From an uncultured Bartonella sp. (lineage in GTDB: Bacteria; Pseudomonadota; Alphaproteobacteria; Rhizobiales; Rhizobiaceae), in contig NZ_CALYPR010000004.1 of NCBI RefSeq assembly GCF_945277285.1, positions 62,001-126,000 on the forward strand: a stretch of DNA of 64,000 nucleotides. The letters are read 5' to 3'. Below, piece by piece: positions 1-9,422 of this stretch. The translations under genes were made by a program, and so were the position numbers. Positions within the stretch are counted from its first letter, which is position 1; each line of letters begins with the position of its first letter. Under the pieces are notes generated by a model. The model was not told where the DNA came from and made no database searches. It saw nothing but the letters and a program-made list of their open reading frames with translations.

Positions 1-383
1 ACAACGAGCGGGCACAACGCGATAAAATAATGACATTTGACGACATGCGGGAATGGGCTGCGCATGGTCATGAGGTGGGCGGTCATACACTTGATCACCT
101 GCATTTAAAAGATATTCCGCTAAAGGAAGCAAGACGACAGATTGTCGAGAACAAGAAAAAGCTCGAGCAAGAACTGGCCGCACCTTTAATGTCATTTGCC
201 TATCCGTTTGGTGATGAAAATGACGCTATTCGCGAAATTGTAAAAGATGCCGGTTATCAATGTGCTGTCACCACAATCAAATCGCGAGCCTATGGCAATG
301 AGGATATTTTTGAATTACCGCGGCACAGCATACGCCGCAATGACACAATTGTGCATTTTTTAGCCAAGTGTCTTTTACGCTAA
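1..383 (+). CDS. Polysaccharide deacetylase family protein, C-terminal part (cut by window start)
   Basis: The frame is open from the first bases of the window to the TAA at 383, with no stop upstream of the first Met at 30, so the gene begins outside the window. The visible part carries the NodB-homology signature: GHTLDHLHL matches the metal-binding HxxxxH strand (motif 2), and SFAYPFGD matches the downstream RxxY/FAYPFG-type motif. NodB-fold enzymes remove acetyl or other acyl groups from N-acetylated sugars of cell-surface polymers. The N-terminal catalytic Asp pair lies off the window, so neither activity nor secretion signal can be judged. An uncharacterised member of this family is the safest call. 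Confidence 0.8.
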   Translation, partial: NERAQRDKIMTFDDMREWAAHGHEVGGHTLDHLHLKDIPLKEARRQIVENKKKLEQELAAPLMSFAYPFGDENDAIREIVKDAGYQCAVTTIKSRAYGNEDIFELPRHSIRRNDTIVHFLAKCLLR

Positions 384-449
384 ACGGGGTATAAGGGCGT
401 GTTTTGGTTGATCCCCATTGTCGGACGGGAAAAATTCGACTAAAAAAAT

Positions 450-468
450 GCCGGGCAGAAAACCCGGC
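450..468. terminator. Hairpin between deacetylase and asmA-like gene
   Basis: A six-pair GC stem GCCGGG/CCCGGC closes a 7-nt loop. An A-run precedes it on the + strand (a T-run on the - strand) and a weak AAAATTT follows it. It probably ends the deacetylase transcript, but the T-run on the + strand is poor. Confidence 0.45.
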
Positions 469-570
469 AGAAAATTTAAACAAGGGCATTTCAGAAACAA
501 GATTTTCACTGGAAGCCGAAATGTAGTTCGGTTTTAATCATTTATGGTTAATATATAGTAAAGGGATGAG

Positions 571-2481
571 GTGCGCGGAAAAATCGTAAAATATATCGGC
601 TTGCTGGTGTTGCTGTTGGTTATTGTCATGACGGCAATGTTCCTGCTATTGCCTGCACTTGTCTCGACCGATGCGATCCGCATTCACCTTGCACAGGATT
701 TAAGTGCATGGACAGGCTATAATGTGCAATTGAAAGAGGCCCCGCATCTTGACCTTTTTCCTTATCCTAAAGCGTCACTTTCCGGCGTTACACTAACACC
801 GATGAATGATGAAGCAGCCCCGCTTATGGATGCTCAACGCATTGAGGTCGATCTTTCGCTGATCGACGCATTGATGGGGCATATTTCTTTTTCGCAAACA
901 CGTATCATCAATCCGCATTTTGTAATGGAAGAGCCGATTAAAACAGTTGCAGATTTTTTTGATACGCTATCGCGGTCACAAGGATCTTTTGGTTCAGCTG
1001 TCCGTGACGCGCGCGAGATTGTTGAAAAAAATCCCGATCATCCGGATACGACGCGCCTTCTCAACCAGCCTTTCGGCCGCATTGTTATCGAAAATGGCGA
1101 GCTGCTTTATCGCAACAGCCTTGGCGGGATGGCAGAAAAAATTACCGCACTCAATGCCGTTCTCGAATGGCCGGAAACAACGCGGGCGGCAAGTTTTCGC
1201 GCCAATGCTGTCTGGCATGGTCAATCGACAGATTTGCGGATTGATGCCATGCAGGCGCTGTTATTATTTTCCGGCGGCACAAGCGAAGTCAGAGCAAGCG
1301 TTAATTCGCAAAGTGGCGGCATTACTTTTGAAGGGAAAGGGCGGCTTTCACAAAGCTATATTTTTGATGGCCGGATTTCTTCCCGTTCTCCCGGCTGGAA
1401 TAAGACAATGGACTGGCTCGGATATCATGAACTGCTGGGTCAAGGATTGAAGGCGCCGGTTGTTTTTGAATCGGATTTTTCTTCCCAGCCCGGACACACC
1501 CAGTTCAATAATGTCGTTTTCAAGCTTGGTAACGACAATGCCCGGGGCGCTCTCGACATAGGCTATCAGGATGACCATCCAGTTGTAAGTGGCTCGCTTG
1601 CTTTTGACAGGCTTAATCTTGGTACATTGCTTGCGGTTGTTTTCCCCGATGAAGAAAAAAATGGATTTCCCGACCTCAGCATCCTCAATCTGATCGGGCT
1701 TGATATTCGTATGTCGGCACCGGAAGCAAAACTTGGCACTATCACGCTTAATAATCTTGCTGCTGCAATCCAGATCAGAAACGGGCGCGCAATATTCGAT
1801 CTTGGTAATGCCAACGCCTTTGGCGGTGCTATCCAATCCAATATCCAGATCAGCCATGATCATGATAAAGCCACGATTGAAGGCCGTCTTTCGGGAAGTT
1901 CACTGGATGTGCAATCAATAGCCCGCTCATTTCACCATCCGTCATTTATTGATGCTAAAACCGGTTTTATTCTGACAATGCAAGCGCCCTTCAGCCGTTG
2001 GCCTGAAGTGATTTCCAAAATGGAAGGTCATTTGACGCTCAATATGTCGCAAGGCAATATCAAGGGCTACGACATTGATGATATACGGGCAGCTATGAGC
2101 AATGGCGAGAAAGCTCGAATAGAAAGATCGGATAATGCCTCGACAAAATTTTCAGGATGGGATGTTGAAGCCACTATTATCAATGAAGATCTGATAATCA
2201 AAAAATCATCCATGACGATGGGGGATTGGCAACTTCTAACAACAGGCAATGCCGATCTTCAAATTGAAAACGGTAATAGTCAAGGTTATCTAGTTAAACT
2301 TGATTCAATGTTGCAGCGTGTTCCACGGTCGGAAAAATTCTGTCCGGACGTTACGTGTTTGAAAAACAGCCTTGTTAAACCGATAAAGTTTACACTGTCG
2401 GGAAGCAACTTTCCTTATGCTGTGATTGATCTTTCACTCAACAGGCAGGTTGAACCGGCCAACAATGAAAATAGCAATTAA
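571..2481 (+). CDS. AsmA-family protein
   Basis: The 636-residue protein has one N-terminal membrane anchor (about residues 7-30, rich in Leu/Val/Ile) and a long periplasmic part. The SAWTGYNVQLKEAPHLDLFPYPKASLSG segment and later beta-rich repeats are typical of AsmA/TamB-like proteins. Family members bridge the periplasm and are linked to phospholipid transport and outer-membrane assembly; the specific role here is inferred from the family. The start is a GTG at 571 with an AAAGGGA element just upstream; the ATG at 566 is in another frame. It stands alone between a deacetylase and a MOSC gene. Confidence 0.75.
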   Translation: MRGKIVKYIGLLVLLLVIVMTAMFLLLPALVSTDAIRIHLAQDLSAWTGYNVQLKEAPHLDLFPYPKASLSGVTLTPMNDEAAPLMDAQRIEVDLSLIDALMGHISFSQTRIINPHFVMEEPIKTVADFFDTLSRSQGSFGSAVRDAREIVEKNPDHPDTTRLLNQPFGRIVIENGELLYRNSLGGMAEKITALNAVLEWPETTRAASFRANAVWHGQSTDLRIDAMQALLLFSGGTSEVRASVNSQSGGITFEGKGRLSQSYIFDGRISSRSPGWNKTMDWLGYHELLGQGLKAPVVFESDFSSQPGHTQFNNVVFKLGNDNARGALDIGYQDDHPVVSGSLAFDRLNLGTLLAVVFPDEEKNGFPDLSILNLIGLDIRMSAPEAKLGTITLNNLAAAIQIRNGRAIFDLGNANAFGGAIQSNIQISHDHDKATIEGRLSGSSLDVQSIARSFHHPSFIDAKTGFILTMQAPFSRWPEVISKMEGHLTLNMSQGNIKGYDIDDIRAAMSNGEKARIERSDNASTKFSGWDVEATIINEDLIIKKSSMTMGDWQLLTTGNADLQIENGNSQGYLVKLDSMLQRVPRSEKFCPDVTCLKNSLVKPIKFTLSGSNFPYAVIDLSLNRQVEPANNENSN

Positions 2482-2523
2482 TTAGGGTAACAGTGGTTAC
2501 ATCGCATCATTTGTGGGGAAAAA

Positions 2524-3213
2524 ATGGTAAAACTCCTAGCTCTGTCAATTGGTCAAATAAGCTCTATCGGACCTGACGGCTTAAAAAGCGGAATCGATAA
2601 GAAAGCAGTTGCCGGTTCGTTAATGCTCACCAAGACCGGCTTTATCGGCGATGAACAAGCCGACCGCAAACATCATGGCGGGCCTGAAAAAGCCGTCCAC
2701 CACTATGATTTTGACCATTATACCTTTTGGCAAAAGGAGCTTGGCAAAAAAACGGTGTTCGACCATCCAAATGCCTTTGGAGAAAATCTCTCGACATCCA
2801 GTTTGAGTGAAAAAGATATTTCTGTCGGTGATGTCTTCCGTTTGGGTAAAGCGATTATCGAAGTCTCGCAAGGCCGCCAACCCTGTTTCAGGCTCAATGT
2901 GCGCTTTGGCGTTCCGGATATGGCTTTAAGGGTACAAAATAGTGGCCGGACAGGATGGTATTATCGAGTTTTGCAAGAGGGGAGAGTCTCGCCCGATGAC
3001 CAGCTTGAGCTGGTTGAGCGAAAACGTCCGGAGTGGACAATCAATCGTCTATGGCAAGCATTCTATGTCACACGGAATGATTATGATGAACTCTCACACA
3101 TTGCCGTTTTAAAGGAGCTTTCGTTAAGCTGGCGCGATCTTGCCCAGAAGAGATTGGACAGCCACAAAATCGAAGACTGGTCGAAGAGATTAAACGGCGT
3201 AGAAAAACAGTAA
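2524..3213 (+). CDS. MOSC domain protein (YiiM-like)
   Basis: The 229-residue protein matches the YiiM branch of the MOSC fold. GFIGDEQADRKHHGGPEKAV (residues about 40-59) and GENLST (about 88-93) are the standard conserved strands, and GRQPCFRLN (about 118-126) carries the Cys that in the MOSC superfamily contacts the molybdenum cofactor or a sulfur carrier. The C-terminal quarter is the helical '3-alpha' domain. E. coli YiiM reduces 6-N-hydroxylaminopurine, so a role in detoxifying N-hydroxylated compounds is plausible. The ATG at 2524 follows GGGGAAAA. It lies 42 bp after the AsmA gene, so the two may be co-transcribed. Confidence 0.82.
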   Translation: MVKLLALSIGQISSIGPDGLKSGIDKKAVAGSLMLTKTGFIGDEQADRKHHGGPEKAVHHYDFDHYTFWQKELGKKTVFDHPNAFGENLSTSSLSEKDISVGDVFRLGKAIIEVSQGRQPCFRLNVRFGVPDMALRVQNSGRTGWYYRVLQEGRVSPDDQLELVERKRPEWTINRLWQAFYVTRNDYDELSHIAVLKELSLSWRDLAQKRLDSHKIEDWSKRLNGVEKQ

Positions 3214-3671
3214 AGCACAGTGTTTGCGCAAAGTTTTTTACCTGCAATTGGTTGCCGATTGAACTGGCAAAAATTGAAATTTTTTCTAAAATGTCGGCTT
3301 CGCCCAGACAAGCTAGAATACAAAGTAAGCAGGCGGGATAAACAAAAAATGAATGGCTTTTTCATTGTCACCATGCCGGAAAATGTCTGATTGTTTCAGA
3401 GTAAGAGAAATACTGTTTTTTCTGGATTTTTCCGTTAATCACATAGACTTCATTAGAAATAAAAATACTATTTCTTCCGATCTATAAAAGTTTGATGTTT
3501 TTATCTAAAAATTACACGTCGAGATTGCATAAGAAAATGATACGTTCTATCCAGATTGAAAGAAAAAATGTCTTTTCGGGATTGAATTTTCTATCTTATT
3601 CGGCGTAGGCTTACTGTTTCAATTACAACAAAAAAAGTCTTATTTATTTTTGGAGTGTAAAGGAAAAACAA
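3214..3671. other. Gene-free stretch upstream of aldo/keto reductase
   Basis: AT-rich, with stops in all frames. A weak TTGCC/GGCAA dyad lies near 3254-3272. I see no recognisable RNA gene or strong terminator. The reductase promoter must lie here, but I cannot place it with confidence. Confidence 0.4.
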
Positions 3672-4520
3672 ATGCCCGTAGCTTTGCTGAAAAAACCGGT
3701 TCCATTGCTTAAAATGAATGACGGTTTGCTTATTCCACAACTTGGCTTCGGTGTCTGGAAAATTTCGCAACATGATGTCAAGAATGCGGTAGAACAAGCA
3801 ATAAAAACCGGTTACCGGCACATTGATACAGCAAAGGCATATAATAATGAGGAAGGTGTCGGGCAGGGTGTTGCGCAATCCGGCATTGATCGCAAGAATA
3901 TTTTTCTGACCACAAAAGTATGGAATACCGATCAGGGGTATGACAAGACCATGCAGGCATTTGAAGAGAGTGCAAAACGGCTTGGTGTCAATGCAATTGA
4001 TCTTTATCTTATCCATTGGCCGGTACCGGCACGTGATTTGTTTGTTGAAACATGGAAGGCGTTAATCCGTCTCAAACAGGAAAATCGTATCCGCTCGATT
4101 GGTGTGTGCAATTTCCGCATTGTTGATCTTGAGCGTCTGATTAAAGAAACCGGCGTTGCGCCGGCTATCAATCAGGTTGAATTGCACCCGCAATTCCAGC
4201 AGAAACAACTGCGTATTTTCCATGACAAAAACAATATCTTGACAGAAGCATGGGCTCCTCTTGGCCGCGGGCAATTTCTGGATAATCCGGTTTTGCAAAA
4301 AATTGCTGACGAGCATCATAAGACGGTTGCACAGATTATCCTGCGCTGGCACATGGAGATGGGCACGGTGGCTATTCCGAAATCCCGGTCTCCACAACGA
4401 ATGGCTGAAAATTTCGATATCTTCGATTTTCAACTGACGGCTGCCAACCATGATGCAATTGCAACTCTTGATCGGGCAGATGGTCGTTTAGGGCCGGACC
4501 CCTCGGAATATCAAGGCTGA
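3672..4520 (+). CDS. Aldo/keto reductase (2,5-diketo-D-gluconate reductase type)
   Basis: The 282-residue protein has the catalytic tetrad of the superfamily: Asp in RHIDTAKAY, Tyr in the same motif, Lys in TTKVWN and His in YLIHWP. GVCNFR and the C-terminal IPKSRSPQRMAENFDIFDF segment form the NADPH 2'-phosphate pocket. The length matches the YafB/DkgA-DkgB group, which reduces small ketones, aldehydes and methylglyoxal with NADPH in the cytoplasm. The physiological substrate cannot be deduced. The ATG at 3672 has AAAGGA upstream. It appears monocistronic. Confidence 0.9.
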   Translation: MPVALLKKPVPLLKMNDGLLIPQLGFGVWKISQHDVKNAVEQAIKTGYRHIDTAKAYNNEEGVGQGVAQSGIDRKNIFLTTKVWNTDQGYDKTMQAFEESAKRLGVNAIDLYLIHWPVPARDLFVETWKALIRLKQENRIRSIGVCNFRIVDLERLIKETGVAPAINQVELHPQFQQKQLRIFHDKNNILTEAWAPLGRGQFLDNPVLQKIADEHHKTVAQIILRWHMEMGTVAIPKSRSPQRMAENFDIFDFQLTAANHDAIATLDRADGRLGPDPSEYQG

Positions 4521-4770
4521 CCGGATTGAGTTTTGTTGCAGAGTTTTGGATACGCAGAAGTTTATGCGCAGATATTGTTTGATGAGCCAGAGCTTTTGGT
4601 AAAGAAAGCAATTATCAAAAAAGCATAATGGTCTAATTTACCGGCTGGTTGGAAAACTAAAAAATTTCTGTCATCAGCTGTGAAAAGGCGTCTGCGGACA
4701 ATCTTGTGAGCGTAATTTTCTAATCATGCACATGGTTGTCGCAATGAGCTGCCGATTACAGAAACAGCAT

Positions 4771-4798
4771 AAAAAGAAGGGCCCGCAGGGCCCCTCTT
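4771..4798 (-). terminator. Intrinsic terminator of the 47-residue membrane protein gene
   Basis: A near-perfect 11-bp stem (AAGAAGGGCCC with GGGCCCCTCTT, one mismatch, loop GCA) is followed on the - strand by a T-run. The rest of 4521-4847 (327 bp) shows nothing recognisable. Confidence 0.8.
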
Positions 4799-4847
4799 CA
4801 AATCTCGTTTTAAAAGTTTTGTTTCTTCCACAACACCTTATTTAAAA

Positions 4848-4991
4848 TTAGTGCATCATGCTATGCACACCATAGCCGTCTTTGCTCATAAACTCGTTAT
4901 CTCCAGCCCCCACAGAACCGATGCCGGCAGCAACGAGAATAAATGTGAAAAGAGCTGCAACAGTCACCAGTGTGGCTCTCTTAGCAGACAT
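4848..4991 (-). CDS. Small single-span membrane protein, 47 residues, unknown function
   Basis: The frame can be read from 5042, but the ATG at 4991 is preceded by GGAGAGATAGA (a good Shine-Dalgarno), giving MSAKRATLV... This 47-residue protein has a short basic N-terminus, one hydrophobic segment (about residues 7-27: TLVTVAALFTFILVAAGIG) and a short polar tail with Met/His at the end (HSMMH). The dedicated SD and the perfectly placed terminator support a real gene. I do not recognise a family; the segment could be an uncleaved anchor or a signal peptide. It lies downstream of, and in the same direction as, the aaeBXA-like efflux operon, 178 bp away. Confidence 0.6.
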   Translation of the reverse strand: MSAKRATLVTVAALFTFILVAAGIGSVGAGDNEFMSKDGYGVHSMMH

Positions 4992-5169
4992 TCTATCTCT
5001 CCGATCAAAAGCGATTATTGTATTCCAGTTGCCAGTTGTCATATAGCGAAGTTATTTTTTCGACAATAAACGATGGGTTGTTTATTTGGTCTTTTTGTCG
5101 GTTAAAGTAAAAAAAAGTTAAATCTGTTGCACTTTAGCGACGACGATATTTTTCGCTATAAAGTGTCGG

Positions 5170-6045
5170 TTATTGGTTTTTCTCCTCAATGGCGACACTC
5201 ACTGTGCGGCCGGATACAAGGTGAATAGTGTCAGGCACCGGATCAAGCTTGATGCGCACCGGTATACGTTGGGCAAGGCGCACCCAGTTGAAAGTTGGCG
5301 CGACATTGGCAAGCAGGCTTGTCGACTGGGAGCGCTCGCGGTCTTCAATGCCAGCGGCAAATCCTTCGACCACGCCGGTCAACACGGTGCTTGAGCCCAT
5401 AATGTGGATGGTGGCACGGCTGCCGATGTGAATGCGGTCAAGTTTGTTTTCTTCGAAATAGCCCGAGGCATAAAACGAATCGGTATCGACAAGCGCCGTT
5501 ACCGGTTTTCCCTGTGTGACATATTCTCCCGGTTGCAGTGAAAAATTGGTAATTTTGCCATTGACTGCAGCTCGCACAGTAGACCTTTCAAGGTCGAGTT
5601 TTGCGGTGTCAAGTTGAACAAGTGCCTTGCGTAAAGTTGCGGCTGTCTGCAATTCCTGCATGGAGGCTGTTTCCAATTGTTGACGGGTAATCGTCTTATC
5701 ATCGAGTTTCTGGTTGCGTTCAAGGTCGCGTTGTGCCTGATCATGGGCAGCCTTGGCATTGTCAACCATGGCTTGTGCATCCTCGAGTGCCAAACGAAAA
5801 CGGGCCTGATCAATTTTAAACAGTAAGTCGCCTTTTTTGACCAATTGGTTATCGACGACATTGACCTCGGTTACAAAGCCCGAAACATCCGGTGCTACGC
5901 GAACAACATCGGCACTGATCTTGCCGTCTCTCGTCCACGGATCATTCATATAGTAGTTCCATAATTGCCAGATGAGGAGTCCGGCCACAAAGGCCATGAC
6001 AAGAGTGAGAAATATCCGACCGGAATTGGCGATAAGCTTGTTCAT
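5170..6045 (-). CDS. aaeA: HlyD-family periplasmic adaptor of an AaeAB-type efflux pump
   Basis: This is a membrane-fusion protein of 291 residues with an N-terminal anchor (about residues 10-30), then a lipoyl/barrel half (RDGKISADVVRVAPDVSGFVTEVNV), a coiled-coil hairpin (about 85-145) and the second barrel half (TVRAAVNGKITNFSLQPGEYV). It should connect the FUSC-type inner-membrane component to the outer membrane. It is last in a three-gene operon (FUSC pump, DUF1656 protein, adaptor), the same set as E. coli aaeXAB, which exports aromatic carboxylic acids. The substrate is not known here. Confidence 0.87.
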   Translation of the reverse strand: MNKLIANSGRIFLTLVMAFVAGLLIWQLWNYYMNDPWTRDGKISADVVRVAPDVSGFVTEVNVVDNQLVKKGDLLFKIDQARFRLALEDAQAMVDNAKAAHDQAQRDLERNQKLDDKTITRQQLETASMQELQTAATLRKALVQLDTAKLDLERSTVRAAVNGKITNFSLQPGEYVTQGKPVTALVDTDSFYASGYFEENKLDRIHIGSRATIHIMGSSTVLTGVVEGFAAGIEDRERSQSTSLLANVAPTFNWVRLAQRIPVRIKLDPVPDTIHLVSGRTVSVAIEEKNQ

Positions 6046-6050
6046 ATCCG

Positions 6051-6254
6051 TTAAATCCGAGTTACAATGAAAGAAAGAATACTCAAAATAATGAAATAGG
6101 TTGCCGCGGCAAATAAAGCGTGGTGCCAGATAAAACGCTGAAGTTGCTTCCGCATGATGAACTTTTGTAGCGCGACATTCAAAAAGTAGCTGATCAGTGC
6201 TAAAATTCCGATTGTCGGAATATAAACACCATAAATATCGACTTCAGGGTTCAT
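6051..6254 (-). CDS. aaeX: DUF1656 family small membrane protein (AaeX-like)
   Basis: The 67-residue protein starts with the typical DUF1656 sequence (PEVDIYGVYIPTIG) and has two hydrophobic helices (about residues 9-30 and 44-66). Proteins of this family are encoded almost always beside FUSC-type efflux proteins. The start codon overlaps the stop of the FUSC gene in an ATGA arrangement, indicating translational coupling, and the adaptor gene starts 5 bp downstream. Its biochemical role is unknown. Confidence 0.88.
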   Translation of the reverse strand: MNPEVDIYGVYIPTIGILALISYFLNVALQKFIMRKQLQRFIWHHALFAAATYFIILSILSFIVTRI

Positions 6255-8341
6255 GAGTCATGTCCTTTGAATATTGGAGGCAAGACTGCTTTGTAAGGTT
6301 TGGCATTACCAAACAAATTTTGCCGTAAGCCGGTTAAAGCAAAAGAAATTTTTTGATGGTCTTCTGAATCAGGAAGAGCGAGAGTCCAATCAAGTGTTGT
6401 GTCAATGGCCTCGAGGAGTTCTTTTCCGTCGGGCACGTCAGTGCTGTTTGCTTTGAAACGGTAGTAAAATGCCAATTCGTCTAAAAGATTGGCGATATTT
6501 TGACGGTTGGTTGGCCCTTGCGACTCTTTTAAATGCTGTAATTCGAGTGTATCGAGCCCAACGCGGATATCTTTAAGAATATCGGTTTGGCGAACGCGCG
6601 AATGAACCGGTATCAGGGCATAGCGCGGTGCAATCAGGCCATAACGGTAAAGCATACGGTGTAAAAGTTCATTATAGGCTTCGCTATTGGTGGGCTTTTC
6701 AGCGACATCAATAATGTCGAACCAACCGGCGCGAATAAGGCGGAATGCGCTCCATTCGGCACCGACAGACCGCACAATACTGGCCGTTGCCGCAGCAATG
6801 ATAATTCCTAGAATCATCGCCGTATTGATGTTGATAAAATTATAAAAGTCACTGCTCAAACGCGATTGTATCAATAACAGATTGGGCAGGTTGACAGTCA
6901 TTGTCATGCCCATGGCAAATTTTGACGGGATAGCCATCATAATACCGGCCGGAATAAGCACCAGTCCCAGACAAAGCATGAGCGGCAAATAGCCGTCAAC
7001 CAGCGGAAGAATGCAAAATTGCAAAACAAAAGCGACAACAAGAACAATAAGAATCTGTTTGAGCATACCCCGTATTGCTGGCACGGGATCATCCTTGGTG
7101 GCAAAAAGGCTGCTAAAAATGCCTGTCATCATTGCAGCCGTTCCACCTTGTGTCCATTCGGTCATGCGCCAGAGTGTTACGACTATAAAAATAGCAAGAA
7201 TTGCCGAAAAAGCGGAAAGAAAAGCAATGCCAAAATCATAATGAGTCGTTTTGATCTCATCGAGAAAATCGAAGCGGTGCCAATTCAGTTTATGATGGGT
7301 GCCGTTGACTATTTCATTGCGCAAATGCAGGCAATCTGAATAGATCTGCATAATATCGACAAGGCGCAATGTAAGATTGCGCGAGACAAGGTCAACCCAC
7401 TCTTTCGAGCGGTGGATATTGGCAATAATCGACTTCCGTAATTCTCTGATACGGGTTACTTCATCGGGTTTCATCGGTTCGTGAGTTTGTAGCCACTCCG
7501 ATGTTTTCTCGATCAATTGGTCGAGTTTTGTGCTGTTGCTTTTACCGTCGCATTGTTCCGCAATCAATTTGTTGCGTTGGTTAATAAGGTCGCTACAACT
7601 TGCCACCATCGGCAATAATGAAACCATGCGAGACTGCAAAATGCGCATGGCTGCAACAGTTGAAGATGATGTTGATGAGTCATAGGTGACATGGGTGGTG
7701 AATGCACGCAAATCAACCGCATCAATTGCCAGATTTTGGCGACTTTGTATGGCGCTTTCAGTGGAGCCCAAGCCTTTAATGTTCATAATGGCAAGATCGG
7801 CACTGTTTTTTAGCCATTTATCGATCCGGTTGGACAAAACCGGTCCGGCATGGCGGGGAAAGACCAAGCGGCCGACGAGAGCCGCGCAAATAATGCCAAC
7901 GCTTATTTCCTCGACACGACTGGCCGAATAATCAAAAACTTCTTGTGGCGTGTCAACAATCATGAACGCGATAATACCGGCACTATAACCGGCAAGCATG
8001 GAAACATAAGCACGTGGCGTGCGGTCAAGTACGCTGATAAAAAGGCATCCGCCAAGCCACAGAGCCAAACCCAAAGTGGTTAATTCCGGCGACGGGATGA
8101 GAGTAGGCAACATAATAACTGTTGCCATGCCACCAATAGCGGTGCCGAGAAGTCGATAGATTGCTTTCGAGGTGAGAGCACCCGACAAGGGATGGGCAAC
8201 AATATAAACGGCCGTCATTGTCCAATACGGATTGGGAAGGTCACACAAAAAGGCAATGTAAAGTGCTAAAGCGGCTGCAGCAAAAGTTTTTAGCGAGAAT
8301 ACGACATCCCAAACGGTCGGTTGTTTAACACTAACAGTCAT
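6251..8341 (-). CDS. aaeB: FUSC-family aromatic-acid-type efflux protein (AaeB-like)
   Basis: The protein of about 696 residues has the layout of AaeB: an N-terminal bundle of about six helices (residues 10-165), a cytoplasmic helical region (about 165-350), a second helix bundle (about 355-520) and a C-terminal soluble domain. The conserved PYWTMTAVYIVAHP and GTAIGGMATV segments mark the first FUSC domain. It is first in the operon with the DUF1656 protein and an HlyD adaptor. I take the ATG at 8341 rather than the adjacent in-frame TTG at 8344. Likely exports organic acids or other small toxic compounds using the proton gradient. Confidence 0.87.
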   Translation of the reverse strand: MTVSVKQPTVWDVVFSLKTFAAAALALYIAFLCDLPNPYWTMTAVYIVAHPLSGALTSKAIYRLLGTAIGGMATVIMLPTLIPSPELTTLGLALWLGGCLFISVLDRTPRAYVSMLAGYSAGIIAFMIVDTPQEVFDYSASRVEEISVGIICAALVGRLVFPRHAGPVLSNRIDKWLKNSADLAIMNIKGLGSTESAIQSRQNLAIDAVDLRAFTTHVTYDSSTSSSTVAAMRILQSRMVSLLPMVASCSDLINQRNKLIAEQCDGKSNSTKLDQLIEKTSEWLQTHEPMKPDEVTRIRELRKSIIANIHRSKEWVDLVSRNLTLRLVDIMQIYSDCLHLRNEIVNGTHHKLNWHRFDFLDEIKTTHYDFGIAFLSAFSAILAIFIVVTLWRMTEWTQGGTAAMMTGIFSSLFATKDDPVPAIRGMLKQILIVLVVAFVLQFCILPLVDGYLPLMLCLGLVLIPAGIMMAIPSKFAMGMTMTVNLPNLLLIQSRLSSDFYNFININTAMILGIIIAAATASIVRSVGAEWSAFRLIRAGWFDIIDVAEKPTNSEAYNELLHRMLYRYGLIAPRYALIPVHSRVRQTDILKDIRVGLDTLELQHLKESQGPTNRQNIANLLDELAFYYRFKANSTDVPDGKELLEAIDTTLDWTLALPDSEDHQKISFALTGLRQNLFGNAKPYKAVLPPIFKGHDS

Positions 8342-8609
8342 CAATCTTCAAACAAACACAATAAGCGGGCAAAAAGACGCGATTCTTTTTGTCCGGAATA
8401 ACACAATAAAGCTGCTTTCCTACGAGATCATCAATTTGAAAGCGTTGGGAGAAGGTAGTTACTTCTCATATCTAATTTTATTTTATAGCACTTTCCAATC
8501 ACCTTTTTGTAAAAATTAACTAAGAATTTTGATGTGCTCACGATATTGTAGCTGACTAATTTTGAAAAAGGCTGCAAACCGGCCTTGAATGATCGAGGAA
8601 GATACGTTG

Positions 8610-9362
8610 ATGCGTGCCAACTATAAATTACAACGCCTGTTTGTTGATGAGCCTTTATCGCTTCATAAAAAATTGACGCTGACACAAACCCAATCGCATT
8701 ATCTTAAAAATGTTTTGCGTATGAGAGAGGGTGAAATTCTGCTGCTTTTTAATGGCCGTGATGGTGAATGGCGCGCGAAAATTGTTGAAATAACTAAGAA
8801 AGCGATAGTTCTTGTACTTGTAGGAAAAGAGCGCGAACAACCGGAAGCGACTGATCTTGTCTATTGTTTTGCACCTCTCAAACATGCCCGCCTTGATTAT
8901 ATGGTGCAAAAAGCGGTTGAAATGGGAGCGTCAGTTCTGCAGCCGGTGATCACCCGTTTTACCCAGGTCAGCCGTGTGAATGAAGAGCGGATGCGAGCCA
9001 ATATTATTGAAGCATGTGAACAATGCGGGGTGCTCTCTCTTTCCGCATGCCGTAGTCCGCTTACCCTGTCAGAACTTCTCCAAAAGTGGCAAAAAGAGCG
9101 TCATTTAATTTTCTGTGATGAAACGGCGCAAACACAAAACCCGCTTGAAATCTTGAAAAAAATGTCTCCGGCACCACTTGGTGTCCTTATAGGGCCGGAA
9201 GGCGGGTTTAGCGACGAGGAACGTCTGGAGCTTCGCCGGTTTCCGTTTGTCCATGCCATTCCGTTGGGGCCCAGAATTTTGCGGGCGGACACAGCCGCTG
9301 TTGCGGCCCTTGCTGTTATCAATGCGACACTAGGTGATTGGCGTGACGAGAGCGCCACTTGA
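8610..9362 (+). CDS. rsmE: 16S rRNA m3U1498 methyltransferase RsmE
   Basis: RsmE methylates N3 of U1498 in 16S rRNA using S-adenosylmethionine. The C-terminal SPOUT knot is clear: [12 protein letters not shown] and [20 protein letters not shown] are the SAM-binding loops. The N-terminal PUA-like domain is seen in [26 protein letters not shown]. An upstream in-frame ATG at 8589 lacks a ribosome site, while the ATG at 8610 has GAGGAAG about 10 nt ahead, so I use 8610 (250 residues). It precedes gshA, an arrangement common in Rhizobiales. Confidence 0.93.
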   Translation: MRANYKLQRLFVDEPLSLHKKLTLTQTQSHYLKNVLRMREGEILLLFNGRDGEWRAKIVEITKKAIVLVLVGKEREQPEATDLVYCFAPLKHARLDYMVQKAVEMGASVLQPVITRFTQVSRVNEERMRANIIEACEQCGVLSLSACRSPLTLSELLQKWQKERHLIFCDETAQTQNPLEILKKMSPAPLGVLIGPEGGFSDEERLELRRFPFVHAIPLGPRILRADTAAVAALAVINATLGDWRDESAT

Positions 9363-9422
9363 AAGACTGCAAAAAACAGTTCAAAGATGAAAAAACTTGA
9401 GATGAATTGGAAGATTTAAGTT

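Noticed and set aside
30..383. Taking the first ATG at 30 as the deacetylase start
   Set aside because: The frame is open back to the window edge and the NodB domain lacks its N-terminal Asp motif; the gene must begin outside.
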